39,012 nt of DNA from Balamuthia mandrillaris (taxonomy: Eukaryota; Discosea; Longamoebia; Balamuthiidae), in contig JAVKOQ010000433.1 of assembly GCA_031835245.1 (NCBI GenBank), positions 1 to 39,012 of the forward strand, read 5' to 3'. Made by a program: the position numbers and the translations under genes. Under the pieces are notes generated by a model. It saw only the letters and a program-made list of their open reading frames with translations. It searched no databases and was not told the DNA's origin. Positions 1 to 10,294 of this stretch are shown piece after piece. Within the stretch, counting starts at the first letter, position 1. Each line of letters begins with the position of its first letter.

Positions 1-2
1 GG

Positions 3-137
3 GACATATTGGAGTTTAAGGCTCGTTTGAAGAGCCAACTACCGCAATCATCGACGTCTTCGTCTTCATCTTCTTCGTCTTCTTCATCTTCTTCATCTTC
101 TTCTTTTTATGCTTCTTCAGGAAGAATGCCTTTGTGA
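3..137 (+). CDS. 3' end of an unknown serine-rich protein (partial)
   Basis: An open frame enters from the left edge and ends at a TGA at 135-137. It encodes a charged start (DILEFKARLKSQLPQ), then a run of about 20 serines made from mixed TCT/TCA/TCG codons, then FYASSGRMPL. The mixed serine codons and the plausible charged helix before the run suggest a real last exon and not a plain repeat, but only 44 residues are visible and no family can be named. The opposite strand is also open here only because the repeat has no stops. The gene would be convergent with nothing recognisable before 2373. Confidence 0.4.
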   Translation, partial: DILEFKARLKSQLPQSSTSSSSSSSSSSSSSSSSFYASSGRMPL

Positions 138-2372
138 AGCGAGCAAAGAAACGAGAAAGCAAAAAAGCAAGAAGAAGATCTAAAAAGAACAAGACAAAAA
201 AAAACAAAAAAAAGACAAAAACAATAGAACAAAAAATAGACAAAAAAAGAACAAAAAAAAAAGAAAGAAAAAAGAACAGAGTCTTTCCGTGGCAAACCAT
301 ACGGTGAAGAAGACCGAAAAAACAACTGAGTGCCTTGATTGCTGTATGAAAGCCTATTCTCTTTTTCTATAATGCCGGCCGGTGTACATACTTTCAAACC
401 CTTTTTAATTGCCTGCCCTGTACGTTCTCTCTCTTTCTGTGCTGTCTTCTCGCTCTTCTCTCTGACTGATCTCTCTCCCTCCCTTCAACATTCCATCCTT
501 CTGACTAATTTCTCTTCTCAAAACCAAAATAGCCGCAATGCACCAAACGCCAGCTTCCCAAAAAAAAAAAAAAAAAAAAAACACACCACACAAACCAACC
601 ACGTTACTTCTCTCGACTGAGACCTTTCCATGTGGAACATGCAACACATTTCGGGAGAAGTGCCATTTCTTTTTTTAAAAGGAGAGACAACGATGCTTTC
701 AAAGAAGAACGGTTTATCTCGGAGTTGGCTTGGATACAAAGACCAGAGGAGGAAGAGAGCTTGTTCATTCCAGCCTCCCTTCCTGTTTCTGCTTGAGGCC
801 CACCAATGTACCAATTTTTTCTCCAACAATTTAACAAGCACGAATCTCTCCTCAATCTCTTTTTGACACCGGTGTGTGTTACACCTTAACGGAAACAAGG
901 CCAAAAAATAATACCCGTGTTGTTTCTACTTTTTTCCTGTTCTTCGGTCATGCCCTATTTTGCGTACCGATGCAATATCTTTGGAAAAAAAGAAAGAAGG
1001 AAAAGCAGCACCCCACCTTGATGGCGCCAGATGCTGCGGCAGAGGTAAGTGAGCGAGATAGGTGGGAGCATTAGATTGATTCAATCTGCGACCCTTTATC
1101 TTGTCCTACAACGTGTCAGGTCGCGGTACCTTAAATATTTTAAGGCGAGGAGGAGCCGGGAAACGCAGGTCGTGCACCCGCGTTTACAGAAATTTCGATT
1201 AAAAGTCCGGTTGAGAATGGCATGTGCAGGCCCATAAATGGATAAATATACCCTAAAAGGAATGTTCGTAAGATTATGGCGTTTGAATTGCACCAATCCG
1301 CGTCAGTCAAACAGACGCGTCAACAGCACCAAAGCCCGGAACTCCTTGTGCTCGTCGGAACAGGATTCTCCTCACACGCGTAGTCCAGTTTGCGGAAAAA
1401 TTCTCTGTCGGTTCTGGGTTTTCCTTTATTTAGGAAACGAAGCCGATTCTCAGTTTCTGTTCTCTCAATCTTGTGCGATCTTCCGGAGCGGGGCTTCTTT
1501 CAAAAAATAAATAAACTCGCAACTCCTTTGTAGGAGGCCGAAAGCGTAAGCATACAACCTGTAAGTCGAACCTTTCGAGGTTGGGAAGAGCGAGAAAACC
1601 CCATAAAAGCAGAAAACACCCCAATCCTATAAACACAAGATAGAGCAAGATTATGGGCACGAGAGACGACACAATAGACGGATGAGAGAACAGCGGAATC
1701 TGCAGAAAACAGATAGCAAGTGGTGCGAGGCCAACGCTACATTTTTCACACCACCACAAAGAGGAACTCCGATTTTTATTCTATCCATTATTTTGTTTCG
1801 AGAAGCCAACACCTCCCCACCACGCTTTGCTGCCCTTCCTTCTCTTTCCAACCACCAAGGAAGAGAACAAGGCAGCTTCTTGTCTCCTTCCCTCCAACGA
1901 CCACTTTAATTATTATTTCCATTATTTTTTTTTATTGCGAGAGTTTGTTCTTGTTGGGGACCAACAACCAAACACCACACCGAAGCAGTGGTTTCCCGAC
2001 GTATCCTCCTGGATCATCCTCATCTTCATCATCCCCCTCATTCCCTGCTCCTCACTGCTTGCTTTTTTTTCCTCCCACTGCATCCAACGTTCTACTTATT
2101 TGGTTTGCTTTGGTTGAGCCTCAAGCAACAAACAAACAAACAAACCCGGAAATAACGATCCTCGCCTCGCTTCATACCACTTTGGTTCACCACCTCTCCT
2201 CGGCTACCACACAGCCACCACACAACAAACCAAGCCACCGAATCCCCCTCCCAAGCAGCTGGGTGCTGGCACAAAAAAGGAGAAACAAACCGACCCCCAC
2301 CCACCCAGGAGAGGAGAGGAGGAGAGGAGAGGTGAAGGGATCGGTTGTTGTGAGACCAACAACAACAAAGGT
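138..2372. other. Long spacer: low complexity, 5' region of the next gene
   Basis: No convincing gene was found in this 2.2-kb stretch. It holds A-rich and pyrimidine-rich runs, including A22 at about 560-581, then a non-repetitive block at about 1080-1330 with several short perfect inverted repeats, then pyrimidine- and CA-rich sequence (1750-2370) that looks like promoter and 5' leader of the gene starting at 2373. Open frames here are mostly proline, serine or phenylalanine runs imposed by base composition. A TATA-like ATAAATATA lies at about 1242-1250 but is far from any start codon that I can support. Confidence 0.55.
1088..1319. repeat. Cluster of short perfect inverted repeats
   Basis: Three perfect arms stand out: GCGACC (1088-1093) with GGTCGC (1119-1124); CCTTAAA (1129-1135) with TTTAAGG (1139-1145) around TAT; and CGCGTC (1299-1304) with GACGCG (1314-1319). 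The block lacks the microsatellites that dominate its surroundings. It could be regulatory, an unknown RNA, or chance. Confidence 0.3.
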
Positions 2373-3184
2373 ATGTTTGGGGGAGGAGAGGGGTGGTGGG
2401 GATTCGCCTATCAGACGCCAGCCTCAGGATCAACCAGCACCCACGACCTCCAAAGCATTCCCAACCTCACCGACTTGTCGCGACACCACCTCCAACGGCA
2501 TCCTCAACCACCACCACCACCATCATCAACGGATGCGCCATCGAGGACGCTCCTGATCAACGACCATAACGCCATGACCCCGCATCAGTCCGCCTCGCCT
2601 CATCAACTCAACAGCCGCGACGTCTCTTTTGTGGAGCAGCACTACCCACCGCATTCCTCCTCGATGCCAACGACCCCGCTCTCCACCATGCCGGATGGAC
2701 GTCTTCATCCCCACCCTCGTCATCACTCCTCGCCTGCTCAACTGCAGCGCCCGCTCCATCCCCAGCATCCGCCGACCGGCAGTGCTGCTGCTGCTCGAGG
2801 GTATGGCTCTCTATCCGGCCCATCCTCCTCATCCTGGATGGAGAGAGAGACTCACTCCATGGTACGTGTGGGGTTAGGAATGTTTCGTCTTTTTTTTTTC
2901 CGTCCGTTATTTTATTTTTTTTTTCCGTTTTCTTTCATCTTTTTTTCTTTTCTTTTCTTTTTCTTTTCACCTTTTCACCAACACTATTGACCCAACAGGA
3001 CGCGGCGCCTCTGCGGAACTATGGCTTGCCCATTGTGGAAAGCGAGACACAGCTCTTCCATGAGGAAGAGGACAACGAATACACCTTTGCTTGCGATCAA
3101 GTGCGCCTCTCCCTCTCATCTTCTTCATCTTTTCTGTTTTCACTGTATGGTTTCCCCCCTCTCTAACCAATCTCTTCTTCCCTC

Positions 3185-3220
<36 letters not shown>

Positions 3221-3442
3221 CTCCTTTCGAAGGCGGTAGAAATAGCCCACCAGGTAATACAACTGGCCGCCCTCGCCAAGAACAGACGACTGACAGCAGC
3301 GCAATGCTCCTCGATGGAAAAACAGATGGAAGAGCTGGAGCACTGCGTGCAAACCATCGTCTCTCCCATTCTCAACCCCTTTTCCTCTTCTTTCAAAGTA
3401 TTTGCCTCTCTCCTTTATCTTCTTCCCTCTCTTCGTCTTTCT

Positions 3443-3492
<50 letters not shown>

Positions 3493-4424
3493 CTTCTCTA
3501 TTTTTTACTAAGCTTTTCGCTTTCTCTTTAACCACACTCAAAACACAGACTGAGATGAAACCAAGAGACTCTGCCCCTTACTGCTCCACCAAAGAGACGT
3601 TGGAGCTTCGGACCAAACTCATCCGCGCCCAACAAAGCCTCCAAAAACAGAGAACAAACCCTTCTACCTCTACCACAGCATCAACAATTACTTCTGCCAA
3701 CAAAACAAAACATCGACGGAAAAGACAAAGTTCTGCAGAAAGAGAACGACGGAAAAGTTCTGCAAATAACTCTCCTACATTGTATTCCCCCTCTAGTCCT
3801 TCCGAACAAACACCACAGCAACCGATGTTGATAACATCAACCCGAAGAGACTCTTCTTCATCAGAACACCATAAAAGCAACAAGAACAACAAATCTACAT
3901 TTTATCTTCGGTGGAAGAGCTATTCCGTTGGTGAAGGCCCTTCCTCTCCCACTTCTCTTTCTTCCTCTCAAACTGGCAGTAACAACTCCACAAGCAAGGG
4001 CAAACGAAAAAGTTCCAGAGGAGAATACCGCAACGAGGGAATCGTTAACCTTCCTTCCTCTTCTTCATCTTCTCGACAAAGTTCGTCGTTGAGCAACGTA
4101 TTTGAGGAAGAAGCAGAAGATAGATGTAGCAGTCCATTTGCAGAGGCGAATGAAGAAGTCTATTCAACTGCTCCAACAGAACGAACAGATAGAAGAGTAA
4201 GAAGAAGAAGGAGCCCAATCATATCAAGTACTTTTGATGGTGGAGACGAGGCCAATAGCGAGCAAGACGAACAAACCACGAGAAGGAATCATGTGGAGCA
4301 GCGGTTCTCTCGTCCTATCACACCCGAAAAGGAGCGACTCACCATCGATTACTTGTTGAATCACGACTCTTCCTCTTCATCATCTTCTTTTGATCCTTCC
4401 GCTGCTTCCTCCACAAATCATTAA
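2373..4424 (+). CDS. Unknown Ser-rich protein with short helical core
   Basis: Likely exons are 2373-2861, 2999-3100, 3233-3397 and 3549-4424 (about 543 aa, all junctions in phase 0). I do not recognise the family. The N-terminal 160 residues are rich in His, Pro and Ser. The middle exons carry a better-conserved-looking acidic and helical stretch (ETQLFHEEEDNEYTFACDQ, then AVEIAHQVIQLAALAKNRR and MEKQMEELEHC). The last exon starts with a charged helix and becomes a disordered Ser/Thr/Arg/Glu-rich tail. Donors are GTACGT, GTGCGC and GTATTT. An alternative donor at 3359 would shorten exon 3 by 13 codons and keep frame. The ATG at 2373 overlaps a strong donor-like AAAG|GTATGT, so a 5' leader intron or a different first exon is possible. 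The stop lies 77 bp from the convergent p62 stop. Confidence 0.6.
3190..3217. repeat. (CT)n microsatellite in intron 2
   Basis: A near-perfect CT run lies just upstream of the acceptor at 3231-3232, so it probably forms the polypyrimidine tract. Confidence 0.85.
3447..3490. repeat. (CT)n microsatellite in intron 3
   Basis: A 40-base CT run lies inside the intron before the acceptor CAG at 3546-3548. Confidence 0.85.
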
Positions 4425-4501
4425 GCGAGAAGAAGAACCCTTTTCGTTCTTTTTGTTATTGTTATTATTTGAATGAGAGAAAGAAAAAAGATTTTACTGC
4501 G

Positions 4502-4678
4502 TCACAACAGTGTTCGTTTGCTTTGTCGCATTTCAACAGCTTGGTCGAGAGCTTGAAGGATTGGTGCGAGCACTTTGGCGTAGATTCCTCTCTTTTGCAA
4601 ACGCTCTTTTTGGATGTCATCATACAGTTTTCCGATCGAATTTGCCACTCGCGTCACTTTGGTGAGTGGAACAAAAGT

Positions 4679-4723
<45 letters not shown>

Positions 4724-5998
4724 TAAAAGGATTGAAGAAAGAAACCTTTATCAGCGAGAGCTTTGGAGGTGATGGGATAAGATCCCCAAAAGTGCCGCAG
4801 TAACTCATTAGCCCGAGTGAAATTTGCAAAGAGCTTCCGTTTGTCCTCCTCTGAAAGCTGCTCCATTTGGTGCGCCAACTGACCTCCCTCTTCTTGCTGT
4901 TCGCTGCTATTGTTATTACGGTGATGCGTTCTGTCTTTGGCAAGCTTTCCGATGTCTAACACAATGTCCATCGCTACTTGGCTGGGAATGAATTTAGGTT
5001 GTTTGATTGAAACTGAAGCAGCTGAAGAACTGTATGCTTCTTCTTGTTCTTTCTCGTTCTCCTTTTTCTTTTTCTTTTTGGATTTGGGAGGAGGAGGTGG
5101 CGCGGGTGCGTTCTCCTCCAACCAATGTCTAAGTTCGTTGCTCCACCACTCCCAGAGTTGCTCTGGTGTGCTCTCGCTCTTGTTTCTCATTGTTAGAAAT
5201 AGAAAACGAAAGGGAGAAAGAGCAAAGAGAATAGAAGAGCATAGAGAAAAGAAAATGTGCGTACATCACTATCACCAAGGATCCCAGTCGAAGTATGACC
5301 TTCAAAGTACCGTCTTTGGTCGGTGATGTTCAATTCCACGACTTGTTCCTCTTTGCGCTCCTCCAATTCTGTCCACTCGGTGCTTTGCTGCACCACTTGT
5401 TTGTTTAGCGATGCACCATGATTATGATTACGACCATCCTTTGCTGCTTCACGAATACCATTTTCTTTGTTGCGTTGTGGTGGTGGAGAAACACTTCGCT
5501 TCTTTGCTTCTTCCTTCTGTTTCTCTTTTTCTTTCTCCTTCTCCTCTTCTTCTTTCATCTTGTCTTGGAGCCGTTTTGCGAGTTGACTGTTGTTAGTAGC
5601 TGAAGAGAGCGAGGAGGACGAGCCACCACCTGAGAGGAGAGAGCGATCCGTGCCGAGAACCAAAGCGCCATGACGGTTGTAGCGACGAAGGAGAGTGAGA
5701 GCACGTGAAGCTTTGGGTGCTGTCGGACCTACAACAGAGTCGCTAACGTTACCATAGCCATCCTTTTATATTGGGTTTTGTCAGTGACGTGAAAAGTTAA
5801 AAGAATAGAAAAGTTGAAGAGGAAAGAAGGAAGGAGTAGCAGAGCCGCACATCAGTGATAAGAGTATCTCTTGCTAGAGCCAAATTCGAGGTAATTTCCA
5901 CGTGCTTTACTTTTGCCCCTAATCGTGCAGAATCTATTCCAAAAGAAGGAAGAGTTTTGTGTTAAGTCTTCATCTCTCTCTCTCTGTCTCTCTCTGTC

Positions 5999-6039
<41 letters not shown>

Positions 6040-6044
6040 GTCTC

Positions 6045-6084
<40 letters not shown>

Positions 6085-7368
6085 CTTTCTCGCATTTCTC
6101 TTTAAACCATTGCCTCACCTTCTTGAATCAATTCATCATCCTCTTCAGCGCAGCCAGCAAACACCTCATCAGCACTATATACCGAAGAGTCCATCACTTC
6201 TTTGGGACGGCCCGAAGCGGAGGAAGAAGCAGAGGCAGAAGAGGAGCCACCCCCTCTGCTCTTATGAAAGTATTGACTCTGAAAGTACTTTGTCCAAAAC
6301 TCAGTCTCACTGAGCTTATCGGGAACCCATTCCTCATAAGCCTTTTTCACTGCGGGATACTCCACAAAGATCTGGCGAATGACGGTCGGAGTGAGGCGGT
6401 AGTGAACGGCGTTGCAGGTCTCTAGAGCTGGTTTCACGTCAGCCAACAGTTCGGAGGACATTCCACGTTGTTGTTTTGCAACGCTTTGTGCTTCTGTTTC
6501 TAACATTTGCTGTTGTTTTTTTTAAAGTATGTTTATGGACGAAGAAAGAGAGAAGAGAAGAGAAGCAAGAGAGAGAAGAGAGCGAGAGAGAAGAAAGCAA
6601 GCAAGAAACCTTACGACTGCTCCAAAACTCTTCCTCAGAGATGATACCAGAAATAACGAGCTCGTCGTGCAAGGCCCGCAGCGTGTCGTTTCCCGCCAAC
6701 AACGCAGCCCTCTGCTTGGCCTCCTCCAGCCGTAACTTGGCCTTCTCCCCCACTCTCTCCACCATGGGCTTACCCCTTTGCCGTTGTTCCTCCATGCGCG
6801 CCTTTTTCGTTTGCTGTTGTTGCCGTTGTTCTTCCTCTGCTTTTTCCATCACTTGCATCAGATCCATTTCTAATTTCGTAGCTTCTTCACTGTCTTCCTC
6901 TTCTCTGGTTCTCTTCTTCCTGTTCACCTCTTCTTCTGCTTCTGCCTCTTCTTGCGCCAACTTTTTGTGAAGGGGAACAAACTGAGCGATCAGGTCCCGA
7001 AAGCCGTCCCTCTCCCCAAAGGCGGACTCAGGACCCAGCCGGGAGGTGAACTCAAAGACGCGGCCAAAGGTCTTCTTCTTGCGGGTGGTCCTCTCCCGCA
7101 CGTTGGGCTTCTTCTTGCTCTCCTCCTCGATCCGCCTCCGCTCGTCCTCCTCCGTCATGACCTTCATGTAGAGCGGCGGGGCGGCCGACTTGCTGACGAA
7201 ATGGGAGTGCAGGTCCTTGAGGGGGATTTGGACCATCACTTCGTTGGTGGCGGCGCGGCAGAAGATCAAGCGGTGGTTGGTGAGGATGAGGGTGCCCTCG
7301 CGCTTCTGGTGCTTGGCGTCGCTTTGGAGAACGACCTCCTCGCCTTCGGTGAGCTCGAGAGCATTCAT
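4502..7368 (-). CDS. GTF2H1: TFIIH core subunit p62 / TFB1 (GTF2H1)
   Basis: Exons from the 5' end are 6610-7368, 6119-6509, 5851-5933, 5265-5762, 4746-5178 and 4502-4656 (772 aa; human p62 is 548). p62 is a structural subunit of TFIIH in RNA polymerase II initiation and nucleotide excision repair, acting in the nucleus. Residues 1 to about 130 form the PH/PTB domain (GTLILTNHRLIF), interrupted by a Lys/Glu insert. A first BSD domain ends with ISEEEFWSSRK at about 253, and a second carries LSETEFWTKYFQSQYFHKSR at about 310-330, very close to the human FWTRFFQSHYFHRDR. The C-terminus (ELLRHFWGSYPI, then a helical tail ending MRQSKRTLL) matches the human ELLRHFWSCFPV region. The extra length is low-complexity Lys/Glu, Gln and Ser linker. 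The exon 5 acceptor (AAG before 5178) is chosen by phase. Convergent with the upstream Ser-rich gene. Confidence 0.93.
4684..4721. repeat. (GA)n microsatellite in p62 last intron
   Basis: GA on the + strand, so CT on the p62 sense strand, lying in the intron before the last exon. Confidence 0.85.
5971..6084. repeat. (CT)n/(CTGTCT)n microsatellite in p62 intron 2
   Basis: CT with interspersed GT on the + strand. It reads as GA/CA on the p62 sense strand, opposite to the rule seen in the other repeat-bearing introns. Confidence 0.85.
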
Positions 7369-7738
7369 CTCTTTCTTGTTTGTTTTTTTTTTTTTGTGAG
7401 TTGACGTCAGGTATCAGCTTTTTAAGAGAGGGATGACGTCCATTCTGTTTTTTGTTTACTCGAATTTTCGGGGGAAATTTCAGACGGTTGGAAATTTGGT
7501 GGAAACCCGCCAAAAACGGACCTATTAGCCTATTTGGGCATGTTTCATGTCGACCTTTAAGAGTCGACAAAAATATTGCGCCTTGGTCGGGATAGCGGAG
7601 GTACCTCACGGCTCGTACTTCTTCTTTCAACAACCGTTGTGCCCCTTCTCTTCCGACATGGCCATCGATTTTGTTTCGTCGGACCGTTTCTCTCCTTCTT
7701 CTTCTTCAGTGAGCAAAAGTAATCCTATTTTTCTTTTG
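7369..7738. promoter_or_regulatory. Spacer: p62 promoter and 3' flank of methyltransferase gene
   Basis: This 370-bp non-coding stretch follows the p62 start. It contains TTGACGTCA (7399-7407) and TGACGTC (7434-7440), CRE-like sites; CGCCAAAAACGG near 7509, whose complement has the E2F-like TTTGGCGGG; and two GTCGAC hexamers at about 7551 and 7563. These are visual matches only; no binding is shown. Confidence 0.4.
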
Positions 7739-9436
7739 TCACATGCGAAGGGATGCAAGCAGTGATGGATTTCGGCAACAAACAATCCACTGCCATTGGC
7801 TGCTCTCGCTAAAGTCTTGAAAGAGGGAACGCTGTGTAACGTCCTCTTTGAGACAATGCAGGCCTAAAGCTTTCGCTCGGCTCGTGAACTCGGCTATTCC
7901 CTGGTTTTGTGTTACATAAGAAAAGAAAGAAGAAAGAAGAAAGAAGAAAGAAAAAAGAAGAAAGAAGAAAGAGAAACGACGAAAGAGAAAGAGAAAAGGA
8001 GAAAAATGAAAGTGAAAAGATAAAAGTTAGAAAAAAGGGTAGAAAGCATTACAAGGCGGTTGCGATGGGTAACTGTGTAAAATAGACCCAGCTCTGGATG
8101 AAGATAGTGATGAACCACGTCGGCCAAATGCGTTGCTAATGTTTTGTCGTAGATGAGAGCAGATCCCATTATCACCTCGAAACGACCTAAGTCAGGAACT
8201 GCAACTGGAGAGTGGTGATACTGTTTAGAAGCAGTTTGTTGCTCTTGCCGTTGAATGATACTCCAATCCAAATTTCTTTTGTTGTTCAAAAACTAGAGTC
8301 AGACGGAGGAGAAAGATAAGAAGAAAGCAAGCATTACTTACATTACTTGTACATTATTGTTTCGAAGGTTATTCAAGCTCAAATTGTATTGAATGTCTTC
8401 CACAAGCTGAACATAACAAGACACATGAGAATCATCAACATGGACATTTATGAAGACGAAGTATTCACCGCATCCCCCCAATGGCTCATATTACTTTACT
8501 ACTTCCTTCATCAACACAAGTCCAAGGAGAAGGACAAGAAGAAGCAGAAGAAAAACTAGAAGAAGAAGAAGAAAAAGAAGAAGAAGAAGAAGAAGAAGAA
8601 CAAGAACAAGAACAAGAACAAGAACAAGAACAAGAACAAGAACAAGAACAAGAACAAGAACAAGAAGAAGAAGAAGAAGAAGAAGAAGAGAACAAGAACA
8701 ACACAAAGAAAGAAGAAAGAGTACCTTATCGACGCAGTCAGAAATGACTATTTCACGGCAGTAAGGAGCAGCCAAAATGCCGACCAGGCCTACTCCAGCT
8801 CCCAACTCCAACACTCTTTTTCCTTCCAACAAGTTTTGACGTGAATGCCACCACCTGTAAGTAGTAATGAGAAAGCTATGAAAAAGGAGAACATACAAAG
8901 AAAAAGAGAGTAAAGAAAAATGACCGAGCAAGAATGATAGCAGATTCCCATATCTTCCAGCCAACACCAACGTTGTCCATGTGATCAACGCATATCCGAA
9001 TCACTCGCTCGTTTCTCACCATTTCGTCCTTACTGCTTCCGTCTTCGACGCTATTATTTGCTGAAGAACCGACAAACCGAAACGTTCGTATCTTATTTGT
9101 TGCTGCATAATGGATAGTCAGTTATTATTTGGGGCTTAGAGGAGCGACGGAGAAATAAGCAAAATTAAAGTTGAAGAACGAACCTGGCGCTCGTAAAAGA
9201 GCAAGAGCTTCCATAGCTAAGCTACAAACCTCGTCGTTGGTGCTGGGAGAAGAAGAAGAGGAGGAGGAGCGAAGAGCGAGTTTGTTGAGAATAGGGAAAC
9301 CACCAGCGTCTTCCACTTCGTTTTTTATGTCCTCTGCATTATCATAGAACCTGTAATGACTAACAAGTAACAGAGAGAACGGGAGAGGAGAGAGCAGAGA
9401 GCAAAGAGAGCAAAGAGAGCAAAGAGAGCAAAGAGA

Positions 9437-9474
<38 letters not shown>

Positions 9475-9906
9475 GAAGCGAACCAGCGGAAGCACACGCC
9501 ACGAGGGCAGTAAGCGCAGCTGTCTTAATGGCAGCATCATTGGAGGAGAGCAGGCGGATCAACGCCGGTACCAACAACAACGTGTCCCTTGCTTCATATA
9601 TGTTGTTCTCTTTTTTGTTTGCGTGCAAAGAAAGAAAGAAACGACAAGAAAGAAGAAAGCAGAAACAGAAGATCAACAGTCAATACTCCATTGCAGAACC
9701 CCAAAAAAATAAAAAAAAAAAGAGTAGCAACCAAGTCGGGTCCATCGGACGATGGCTTCGGTGGCAGCAACAGCAACGCCCGGTTCCTTGGCTCCGAGTT
9801 GATCGATGACCTTTCTCAAACTCTCTGGCCTTCTCATATCCTCCTCATGCCATGCCTGCTTGTCGTTGGGCTCCACCTCCACCTCCACCTCCACCTCCAC
9901 CTCCAT
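7739..9906 (-). CDS. ARM-repeat plus METTL21/FAM86-type lysine methyltransferase fusion
   Basis: Exons from the 5' end are 9732-9906, 9484-9609, 9184-9333, 8925-9102, 8725-8854, 8347-8406, 8053-8292 and 7739-7900 (406 aa). Residues about 20-145 form two to three armadillo-like repeats (LLVPALIRLLSS, then IKNEVEDAGGFPILNKLALR, then EVCSLAMEALALLRAP). The C-terminal half is a Methyltransf_16 Rossmann domain: GVGWKIWESAIILAR precedes motif I LELGAGVGLVG (225 onward), followed by the acidic ISDCVDK, an LDW box, SALIYDKTLATHLADVV and a FYTVTHRNR strand. Members of this family methylate lysines on translation factors and chaperones; the substrate here is unknown. The N-terminus is a short acidic Val/Glu repeat. 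Exon 2 could start at one of two nearby AG sites. Three introns carry CT-type repeats on the sense strand. Confidence 0.85.
8539..8700. repeat. GAA/CAAGAA tandem repeats inside methyltransferase intron 5
   Basis: A purine-rich (GAA)n, (CAAGAA)n, (GAA)n block on the + strand, pyrimidine on the gene's sense strand. It is intronic (8407-8724), so the long open frames across it are not genes. Confidence 0.85.
9392..9472. repeat. (GAGCAAA)n and (GA)n repeats in intron 2
   Basis: Six-to-eight-base units with GAGCAAAGA are followed by pure GA, all within the intron 9334-9483 of the methyltransferase gene. Confidence 0.8.
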
Positions 9907-10294
9907 TTTTCTCTTTTGATCAAATCTTTTTATTTTTTATTTTTTTATTTGATAAAAAAAAATATCAAAAGAGCAGCACCTGTGCACCAATCGAACACAT
10001 TTTCTCAAGGTTTTTTTTTGGTTTTGGATTGGTGGAATTATTTGAATTTTGGTTGGATTAATGTTAATTGATTGCCAACCAATGATTTTTACCCTTAAAT
10101 GATGCTATATTAAACCAGCAGATCAAATAAAACCTTTTCCAGAAGACTGAAACGATTGTATTAGCATGCAATTTTACATGGAAATGAGTACTCAATTACC
10201 CACTAAAGAAGGGGTGTCCTGGTATACGCGGAGTTCGTTCTAGCAAAATAATAATAAGAGAAACGAGAGGCAAAGCAAGTGTTAAGAAGCCCCA
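9907..10294. promoter_or_regulatory. Divergent promoter, methyltransferase / receptor kinase
   Basis: A 388-bp AT-rich spacer between two divergent starts. It holds a perfect 8-bp inverted repeat TTGGTTGG (10049-10056) and CCAACCAA (10075-10082), both containing CCAAT-type cores (ATTGG also near 10028). Nothing coding was seen. Confidence 0.45.

Noticed and set aside
1021-1044. A tiny first exon MAPDAAAE followed by a perfect GTAAGT donor
   Set aside because: No downstream exon could be joined in frame with recognisable protein; kept only as a possibility.
7658-7708. A plus-strand first exon MAIDFVSSDRFSP followed by GTGAGC
   Set aside because: No acceptor gives an open continuation, and the minus strand here carries the clear C-terminal exon of the methyltransferase gene immediately beyond.
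7772-7866. Plus-strand frame containing NNPLPLAALAKVLKEG and ending MQA
   Set aside because: No start or acceptor in frame; it is the shadow of the methyltransferase last exon.
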